Below, piece by piece: positions 56,371-64,000 of a DNA stretch of 64,000 nt. Origin of the DNA: Candidatus Limosilactobacillus faecipullorum (lineage in GTDB: Bacteria; Bacillota; Bacilli; Lactobacillales; Lactobacillaceae); assembly GCA_019118465.1 (NCBI GenBank), contig DWYX01000039.1:1-64000 (forward strand). The letters run 5' to 3'. Under the pieces are notes generated by a model. The model ran no database searches and was not told the origin of the DNA. It saw only the letters and a program-made list of their open reading frames with translations. Both the position numbers and the translations under genes were made by a program. The number at the start of each line of letters is the position of its first letter. Within the stretch, counting starts at the first letter, position 1.

Positions 56371-57627
56371 TTGCCAATTAAGAATGCCGCTACGGAGAAG
56401 CTTGCCCCTGAGCTTCCTCTTACCGCGGAACAATCCCAATTAGTACAACAGATTAATGATTTTGCTCAAAAGCATTTTAGTGATAAGCAAGCCAGTGTTT
56501 TTGTGGTCGAAGGTGAAGCCGGAACTGGTAAAAGTGTTGTCCTAACCCACCTTTTTAATCAGTGGCAAATCGCTGCTCGGACCGAACCGAAAAGTCTGTT
56601 CTATCACAGTAACAATCGTTTTCTCGTAAACCATCCCGAAGTTCTGAAGGTTTATCGGCAATTAGCTGGAGAACAGCCGCATCTTTTAAAAAAAGATTTT
56701 CAACGGCCAACGACGATGATCAACCAGCTGGAGAAGCAAGATGACCATCTCGACCTTGTAGTAATTGATGAAGCCCACCTCCTCCTTTCCAAACCCGACC
56801 ATTACAATAATTTTTATCACGAAAACCAATTACTTGAAATTCTAAAACGGAGTCGGGTCGTAGTTATTGTTGTTGATTTTCGACAAGTACTCCGAATGAA
56901 GAGTCTTTGGACAAGGGAGCGGCTTGAAAAACTCCTTGCCCCTTACACAACTAAATTCGTTAAACTCCGCCACCAATTTCGAATGCAAGCTCCCGATGAA
57001 TTAGTATCCTGGTTGGATGATTTTTCAGATGGGATAATTAATCCCCTTCCCCAAAATGCACGTCAAGGATATGATTTTCGAATTTTCGCTGATGCAGAAG
57101 CAATGCGGCAGCAAATCATTCAACGAAATCAACAAGTGGGTCTTGCCCGGGTTCTTTCAACTTCAGGTTACCCGTCTATTCTTGACGGCGGTAAACATTA
57201 CATTCGAGAAGGTAAATTCAAAATGCCTTGGGATCAATATAATTTCACCCAAACTCCCTGGGCTGAAATTCCCGAAACAATTGATGAGGTTGGCTCAATT
57301 TATACCTGTCAAGGTTTCGATCTCAATTATGCAGGAATTATCATTGGTCCTATTTTCTACTTGGACCCAAAAACAAACCGGCTAGAGGTTGATTTATCTA
57401 AGTACACCGATACCGAAGCTTTTAAACGGCGAAAGGACCTTACCGATCTGGTCGAAATTGAACAGCTTAAGCATTTAATGATCCGTAATGCCCTAAATGT
57501 TATCTTAAAGCGCGGGGTCCTGGGCACATATATCTATGCCCATGATCCAAAACTACGCCAAAAGTTAATCAACCTCTTTCACGAAATTAATCCGGAGGTA
57601 TCCAGAAATGAAGAAAAACGACCATAA
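56371..57627 (+). CDS. DUF2075-type ATPase/helicase-like protein
   Basis: A 418-residue protein with Walker A GEAGTGKS (residues 48-55), a DEAH box in LVVIDEAHLLL (133-136), a VVIVVDFRQVL strand and LRHQFRM, and a late motif VGSIYTCQGFDLNYAGIIIG typical of DUF2075 proteins (schlafen-group/viral SF1-like). It starts with TTG after AGAGGCG. It overlaps the downstream TVP38 gene by 20 bases, suggesting an operon. Substrate is likely nucleic acid, but unproven. Confidence 0.85.
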   Translation: MPIKNAATEKLAPELPLTAEQSQLVQQINDFAQKHFSDKQASVFVVEGEAGTGKSVVLTHLFNQWQIAARTEPKSLFYHSNNRFLVNHPEVLKVYRQLAGEQPHLLKKDFQRPTTMINQLEKQDDHLDLVVIDEAHLLLSKPDHYNNFYHENQLLEILKRSRVVVIVVDFRQVLRMKSLWTRERLEKLLAPYTTKFVKLRHQFRMQAPDELVSWLDDFSDGIINPLPQNARQGYDFRIFADAEAMRQQIIQRNQQVGLARVLSTSGYPSILDGGKHYIREGKFKMPWDQYNFTQTPWAEIPETIDEVGSIYTCQGFDLNYAGIIIGPIFYLDPKTNRLEVDLSKYTDTEAFKRRKDLTDLVEIEQLKHLMIRNALNVILKRGVLGTYIYAHDPKLRQKLINLFHEINPEVSRNEEKRP

Positions 57628-58285
57628 ATGGCTCCTAATTGGTGTCGCAATGATTCTAACTATTATCTTTTTAGCCCTCTTAATTCGTGACTTTATGCCG
57701 GAAATCAAGCTTCTCCTCCACTACAATCTCCAGAATCGGGCCCTCTTGATCGAAATGATTCGTTCTCATGGCTTAAAAGATATGCTTTTCTTGGTAATAG
57801 TGATTGCCCTCTTAAATGCCATTCCAGGAGCCTCAAATTCGGTAATTTGTATCTTCACCGGGCTTTGTTACGGTCCAGCAATAGGCTTCTTGATTAACTG
57901 GATGGCTAACATCCTTGGAAATTGTTCAATTTATGCTTTAATCGATCACCTTAACTTCTCTAAGCACTTCAAAGAAAACAAAATTCTCGACCGCTTGATG
58001 CATCATGAACATCCCTTGGTTGGATTAACGATTGGCTACATGGTACCGGTTATTCCAAGTATTCTGGTTAACTACTCCTGTACCCAATTAAAAGTCAAAC
58101 GCTCTCAATTTTTACTAATGGCAACGGTGGGAATGTTGCCAACCTCATTTCTATATGCCTTTGGTGGTGACGCCATTATGAAAGGAAACTTTAAGCGGAT
58201 CATTGTGGTAGCTATCCTAGTTGGAGGGTTAATTTGTTTGCGGCAGATGATTGTTCGTCATCGGCGGGGGAAGCAAGTTGGTTAA
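57608..58285 (+). CDS. TVP38/TMEM64-family membrane protein
   Basis: A 225-residue DedA-superfamily protein with five or six membrane segments and the family stretch NAIPGASNSVICIFTGLCYGPAIGFLINW and GYMVPVIPSILVNYSC. Members are linked to lipid flipping or membrane homeostasis. Strong RBS GGAGG within the preceding gene. Confidence 0.85.
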   Translation: MKKNDHKWLLIGVAMILTIIFLALLIRDFMPEIKLLLHYNLQNRALLIEMIRSHGLKDMLFLVIVIALLNAIPGASNSVICIFTGLCYGPAIGFLINWMANILGNCSIYALIDHLNFSKHFKENKILDRLMHHEHPLVGLTIGYMVPVIPSILVNYSCTQLKVKRSQFLLMATVGMLPTSFLYAFGGDAIMKGNFKRIIVVAILVGGLICLRQMIVRHRRGKQVG

Positions 58286-58369
58286 AGCGAGAGGAATTAC
58301 TTCTAAATTATTGGGAGTGATTTTTATTTTATATTAGTTAAAGTAAATCTGTGGTAATTACTTTTGTTC

Positions 58370-58408
58370 AAAAAATATACCAGGGAAGAATTTTCATTCC
58401 CTCCCTGG
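58370..58408 (-). terminator. Intrinsic terminator
   Basis: CCAGGGAGGGAATG pairs with the CATTCTTCCCTGG side on the minus strand, followed by TATATTTTTTG; it closes the SPFH gene. Confidence 0.65.
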
Positions 58409-58459
58409 TCATTCTGTAATTTTCATCATCCATGCACAGGCAAAAGCGATCTTGAATGC

Positions 58460-59305
58460 TTATTTCCGATGTCCCGTCTCAATTACTGGTTGTGTCCCCC
58501 GCTCACTGATGATGGCTACAAGGATATTATTGATAATCGCTAACCGATCTTCGTCAGATATGTTAAGATCAAGTTCCTTTGTTAACCGTTCGATAGCGTC
58601 TTCAACGATTGAGACCGCCCCGTCAACAATCGTTTGGCGAGCCGCTAAGATGGCGGCTGACTGTTGTTTTTGAAGCATGGCTGAGGCAATTTCAGTGGCA
58701 TAAGCTAAATGAGTTAGACGGGTTTCCATTACTTCAACCCCGGCAACTTGCAAACGGGCTTGAAGTTCTTGCGTCAACTTTTCAGAAACTTCCGTTGCGT
58801 TTCCCCGTAAGGTTAACGCCCCTTCATCTTCAAAGGTATCGTAAGGATATTCACTAGCAACGTGCCGAATAGCTGATTCAGATTGAATCTCGACAAATTC
58901 TTCGTAATCATCAACCGCAAATAAAGCCTGGGCTGTATCGACAGCCTTAAAGACAATCACGGCCGCAATTTCGACTGGATTCCCCTTCAAGTCGTTAACC
59001 TTCAGGACTTGGCTATTAAAGTTGCGGACCCGCAAGGAAACCGTATCCTTCATCGTGAGCGGAACCGTTAAGAATAAGCCGGCGTCCCGGATCGTACCAA
59101 TGTAATTTCCAAAAAAAGTTAAGACCTTGGCCGTATTTGGTTGGACAACTGTTAATGACGACCCCGTTAACAAACCTAACAAGATAAAAAGGGTTCCTAA
59201 CAAAATGCTTTGTAAATATAAGAACCAGCCACCAGCGGCAAGCAGAGCTAAGGCAATAATCAAGCCAAGATAACCATTAACGTGAAATACAGTTTTTTCC
59301 TTCAT
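58460..59305 (-). CDS. SPFH/band 7 (stomatin-like) membrane protein
   Basis: Two N-terminal hydrophobic segments precede the SPFH domain (VVQPNTAKVLTFFGNYIGTIRDAGLFLTVPL and VNDLKGNPVEIAAVIVFKAVDTAQALFAVDDYEEF) and a coiled-coil C-terminal third. The family scaffolds membrane microdomains and proteolysis. The gene starts 20 bases after the stop of glpK and is probably co-transcribed. Confidence 0.9.
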   Translation of the reverse strand: MKEKTVFHVNGYLGLIIALALLAAGGWFLYLQSILLGTLFILLGLLTGSSLTVVQPNTAKVLTFFGNYIGTIRDAGLFLTVPLTMKDTVSLRVRNFNSQVLKVNDLKGNPVEIAAVIVFKAVDTAQALFAVDDYEEFVEIQSESAIRHVASEYPYDTFEDEGALTLRGNATEVSEKLTQELQARLQVAGVEVMETRLTHLAYATEIASAMLQKQQSAAILAARQTIVDGAVSIVEDAIERLTKELDLNISDEDRLAIINNILVAIISERGTQPVIETGHRK

Positions 59306-59325
59306 CGTTTTGACCTTCTTCCAAA

Positions 59326-60867
<1,542 letters not shown>

Positions 60868-60987
60868 TCAAACGGCCTGATTGGGATAAAGAGAATGATG
60901 GTTGATTTGTTAGAATCAGCCGTCTATTTGGATTTATCCTCTAAAGCCTTGGCTTTCGACTTGAGTTTCTAATATTTGAAGATGAAA

Positions 60988-61023
60988 CAAGGGTGGGAAG
61001 AAACGTAGGTTCCTTCCCACCCT
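60988..61023 (-). terminator. Intrinsic terminator of the tautomerase gene
   Basis: AGGGTGGGAAG pairs with CTTCCCACCCT, followed by TTGTTTC on the minus strand. Confidence 0.7.
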
Positions 61024-61041
61024 CTAACCTCTAAAGTGGGG

Positions 61042-61227
61042 TTACTTTTCGCTTGTCAGCTTGCCCCCAACTGCGTAATGATCATGTTGCATTTCGCTTA
61101 AAACGATGTGAATCCGTTCTGCAGGGACGTTGGCATTCTTAGCAATCGCTGCCGTAACGTCTTCAACAAGTCCCTTCAGTTGTTCGGGAGTCCGGCCTTC
61201 AAGTAATTCAATGTGTACTAATGGCAT
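61042..61227 (-). CDS. 4-oxalocrotonate tautomerase family protein
   Basis: A 61-residue protein whose Pro follows the initiator Met (MPLVHIELLEGRTPEQLKGL); after Met loss Pro1 is the catalytic base. Later residues PAERIHIVLSEM fit the family core. Function in this organism unknown. Strong RBS AAGGAGGG. Confidence 0.93.
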   Translation of the reverse strand: MPLVHIELLEGRTPEQLKGLVEDVTAAIAKNANVPAERIHIVLSEMQHDHYAVGGKLTSEK

Positions 61228-61291
61228 CTTTGAGCCCTCCTTTTACTAGTAAACACATTTTACCATACTTAAATTTAACCTGCACTTAGAA

Positions 61292-63121
61292 CTAATTAGC
61301 TTTCCGGAGTTGTTGCCGAATGGCACTAACATCCTCTTTTTTACCGGTAAAGATTAACCGATCATTGTATTCCAAAACTGTTGACCCATGGGGATCAATC
61401 CAGTGGTTTCGCCGGCGAATCCGACTAACGGTAATTTTATCGATAAATGGTAAGTCCATAAGTTGCCGACCAGTAAAGCGGTGATTAACCACCCGAACTT
61501 CATATAGGCCAGTTTCTGTATCAGTCAACATTTGCATTACTGATGGTGATTCAATTAAGGCCCGTAAAACACTGGTTTCAACGTTGAAGGCGTTAAAGAT
61601 TTCGACCCCTTCGGCCATTAGTTGATCCATCCGGTCATTATTAACGGCCCGACTGTTTTGGAAGGCAATCACCCGTTTAATCCCACTTTGGAGGGCGGCT
61701 TGAACAAATTCAAAGTTGGCTTCGTCATTGAGGTAACAAGCCGCCAAGATATCAACATCATTTAAACCTGCTTTGGCTAAACTAGCCTTGGTAATTTCTG
61801 GTAGGAGCACTAGGTTTTTAACTTCACTATTGTAAGTCTTGTAGTTCTTTTCTGCTGTCGTAACAACATGAACTTCGTACCATTCATTAGAAAGTTGTTG
61901 GGCAATTGGCACGGTCACCATATTGGCTCCAACCAAAACAACCCGTTGCTTGATTAAATCTTCCTTAGAAAGTTTATAAACGGAGTTGAAGATAGTTGGC
62001 GCTAAGATGCAGACCAAAACCGCCGCTAAAATAAAAGTCCCGGCTTGAGTACTAGAAATAACTTTTAAGTTTTGGGCTACTTGAACGGTTGGCAAAACTA
62101 AGGTAATCGTAGTGGCGGTTAAAAAGCCCCCAGCGACTGAGTTACGACTTGAGAAACGCGTTCGGTAAACCAAAATTGGTACTAACTTCGCGAGAAAGAA
62201 GCAAACTACTAAGATTGGAATTAACATTAATGCCCGCGGATTAGTGAATAATTCCCGAAGGTTTAACTTAACCCCGGTCATAATAAAGAAGATTGGAATA
62301 AAGAAACCGTAGCCGATGGAAGTTAATTTCTCCGCCGTTGATTCATGGGGCTCAAGGAGTTTCATGACCATCCCAGCTAAGAAGCTCCCTAGGATGGTTT
62401 CGGCCCCGACTTGTTCGGCAATGATAACCAAGGTAAAGATCAAGAAGAAGGCCAAGCGGATATCTAATTGCGTCGTGGCCTTTGTAATTTTGTTAAACCA
62501 AACAAAAGGTTGCTTAAACCGGTAAAGAAGAAAGAGCGCCGCTAATAAAAGCAAAACCAAAAGCCATAGTCGACTCGCATTGCCTCCGTTCAACGTGGCG
62601 TACACTGTTAAACCAAACATCGGCACGACTTCACCAAGGACCGCTGTTAAAAGGATCGTTTGCCCCATTGGTTTACTAAGAATTTCCTTTTCCTTTAGGG
62701 TCGCAATTACCACCCCTAAGGCAATCGTGGAAAAGAGAATAATTGCTAAGAGCGGATCGGGAAAGAATCCGGTAAATTTAAGGACAAAACTTAGGCCGGC
62801 TGCAACCAACAAAATCCCACCAAAGGCTAGCGAAGCCAATTTAACTGGGGAAGCTTGATCGTCATCATCGTTAGGTTTTGACTTAAACAAACTAAAGTCA
62901 ATTTCCATCCCCGATAAGAACATCAGCAAGATAACCCCCATCTCTGAAAGTAAAGCTAGGGTGCTATTCTGCTGGACTAGGTTAAAGCCGGATTCCCCTA
63001 AGACAATTCCGACCACAATTTCCGCAACGGCGGTCGGCATACTAGTAACTTTAAACCGCGCCATCGTAATCGGAATCACCAGGGCGGCTAAAACGACAAT
63101 AAACATTGAAAGTTGAGTCAT
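61292..63121 (-). CDS. CPA2-family cation:proton antiporter with RCK domains
   Basis: A 609-residue protein: about 12 membrane segments (residues 1-385) of the Na/H exchanger type, then an RCK-N (TrkA-N) domain starting RVVLVGANMVTVPIAQQLS (about 395-510) and an RCK-C (TrkA-C) domain over the last 85 residues. It exchanges K or Na for protons with nucleotide-linked gating. Start after GGGAGG. Confidence 0.92.
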   Translation of the reverse strand: MTQLSMFIVVLAALVIPITMARFKVTSMPTAVAEIVVGIVLGESGFNLVQQNSTLALLSEMGVILLMFLSGMEIDFSLFKSKPNDDDDQASPVKLASLAFGGILLVAAGLSFVLKFTGFFPDPLLAIILFSTIALGVVIATLKEKEILSKPMGQTILLTAVLGEVVPMFGLTVYATLNGGNASRLWLLVLLLLAALFLLYRFKQPFVWFNKITKATTQLDIRLAFFLIFTLVIIAEQVGAETILGSFLAGMVMKLLEPHESTAEKLTSIGYGFFIPIFFIMTGVKLNLRELFTNPRALMLIPILVVCFFLAKLVPILVYRTRFSSRNSVAGGFLTATTITLVLPTVQVAQNLKVISSTQAGTFILAAVLVCILAPTIFNSVYKLSKEDLIKQRVVLVGANMVTVPIAQQLSNEWYEVHVVTTAEKNYKTYNSEVKNLVLLPEITKASLAKAGLNDVDILAACYLNDEANFEFVQAALQSGIKRVIAFQNSRAVNNDRMDQLMAEGVEIFNAFNVETSVLRALIESPSVMQMLTDTETGLYEVRVVNHRFTGRQLMDLPFIDKITVSRIRRRNHWIDPHGSTVLEYNDRLIFTGKKEDVSAIRQQLRKAN

Positions 63122-63272
63122 ATTACCCTCCCGTGAAAATTTTTATTACCATAGATTACCGCAAGTTTGCGAAAAATACCAGTTGAAAGTTTTCGAGAAA
63201 ATAAATTTTCTTAACCTTCAAAAATAAGCTACAATCATAGTAACAATACTTTTTTAGAAGGAGTATGGGGAT

Positions 63273-64000
63273 ATGCTAAGGAAATTATCCGCTTGTACCA
63301 GTATCTTGATTGGTAAGCAAGCGTCAATTGATGGAACCATTATGATTGGACGAAATGAAGATGCCAAAGCCGCTTGGCCGAAGCATTTTATCGTTCATGA
63401 GCGGGGAAAAGTTGGGGGCCACTTTGTTTCTAAAGAAACAGGGCTGAGCTTGGATCTCCCAACTGACAGTTACAAGTACACAGCCACTCCTGAATGGACT
63501 GACAAGTACGGTCTCTTTGAAGAAGCCGGGATTAATGAGTACCACGTTGCTATGAGCGCCACCGAAAGTGCTTATACGAACGAACGAGTACTTGGTTTCG
63601 ACCCGCTAGTTAAGGACGGTTTAAACGAAGAAGCGATGGTTACGGTCGTCCTTCCCTTCGTTAAAACTGCCCGGGAAGGGGTACAACGACTCGGAAGCTT
63701 AATCGCCGAACACGGGACTGGTGAAACGAATGGGGTCCTCTTCGCTGACGACAATGAAGCTTGGTACTTTGAATCCGGGGCGGGGCACTATTGGGTTGCC
63801 CAACGGATTCCGGATGATTCATACGCCGTTGTTGGGAATCAACTAGCGATTCAAGAAATCAACTTTAATGATCCCGATAACTTCATGTTCCATCCGGAAA
63901 TTCAAGAATTTGTCACTAAACACAATTTAAATCCTGCTGATGATGGCTTTAACTTCCGCGAAATTTTCGGGACTCACGACCGGTCGGATGCCATCTATTC
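63273..64000 (+). CDS. C69-family dipeptidase (PepD type), 5' part, cut by window edge
   Basis: From the ATG after GAAGGAG the translation is open to the window end: the N-terminal Cys in ACTSILIGKQAS, then IMIGRNEDA, SMSATES-like MSATESAY and EAWYFESGAGHYWVAQRIPDD, characteristic of lactobacillus PepD. These Ntn-hydrolases cleave dipeptides. About 240 of roughly 470 residues are present. Confidence 0.93.
   Translation, partial: MLRKLSACTSILIGKQASIDGTIMIGRNEDAKAAWPKHFIVHERGKVGGHFVSKETGLSLDLPTDSYKYTATPEWTDKYGLFEEAGINEYHVAMSATESAYTNERVLGFDPLVKDGLNEEAMVTVVLPFVKTAREGVQRLGSLIAEHGTGETNGVLFADDNEAWYFESGAGHYWVAQRIPDDSYAVVGNQLAIQEINFNDPDNFMFHPEIQEFVTKHNLNPADDGFNFREIFGTHDRSDAIY

Overview
The window looks like chromosome from a heterofermentative lactic acid bacterium of the Lactobacillaceae, probably Limosilactobacillus or a close relative. 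The evidence is the XerS-type recombinase, a decayed LPQT sortase-anchored protein, both L- and D-lactate dehydrogenases, a GH36 alpha-galactosidase, an orphan dxs, a potABCD operon, and CcpA (cre), YefM and ArgR-like operator motifs. Genus is an inference from gene content. No rRNA, tRNA, CRISPR array or complete insertion sequence was seen.

Layout. 1-2 kb: tail of a tyrosine integrase and a large coiled-coil protein. 2-9.2 kb: carbon use (sugar-acid dehydratase with a solute-binding protein behind a perfect cre match, lipoate ligase, alpha-galactosidase with an AraC regulator). 9.2-14.2 kb: cystine importer TcyP behind an attenuator, a structured non-coding region, a hypothetical gene, and glyA. 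14.2-17.5 kb: a decayed zone with remnants of an oxidoreductase, a sortase-anchored protein and a GH1 enzyme around an intact YefM-YoeB toxin-antitoxin pair. 17.7-30.3 kb: redox and amino-acid metabolism (L-LDH, D-LDH, a PTS IIC-like protein, Zn-ADH, TSUP exporter, 3-hydroxyacyl-CoA dehydrogenase, argGH) and a MarR/flavoprotein cluster with two frameshifts. 30.4-42.4 kb: xerS, a choloylglycine-hydrolase-family enzyme, nucleoside hydrolase, a PLD-ATPase fusion, thiolase, patatin, a C-S lyase, and two frame-disrupted genes. 42.5-51 kb: potABCD, a hypothetical gene, an alpha/beta hydrolase and a second PLD-ATPase fusion. 51-64 kb: DNase, an amino-acid permease behind an attenuator, dxs, a DUF2075 ATPase, TVP38, SPFH protein, glpK, tautomerase, a cation/proton antiporter and a partial C69 dipeptidase.

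The most notable discovery is two leader-peptide attenuators, each in front of an amino-acid transporter. The tcyP leader encodes a short peptide containing CCPCC. The permease leader encodes a peptide containing TTSTSTTTT. Each leader has its own promoter and ribosome binding site and is followed by an intrinsic terminator just before the transporter gene. For the Thr/Ser leader, three mutually exclusive pairings (1:2, 2:3 and 3:4) can be read directly, as in enterobacterial thr/his attenuators. This is unexpected in Firmicutes, where T-boxes and riboswitches usually do this job. The leaders also predict substrates: cystine for the first transporter and threonine/serine for the second.

Other points worth attention are the two paralogous PLD-like/P-loop ATPase fusions, one keeping an HKD-like site and one having lost it; a tandem 20-bp duplication that rewrites the TcyP C-terminus; a set of frameshifts, two of them at homopolymers; and two highly structured non-coding segments.
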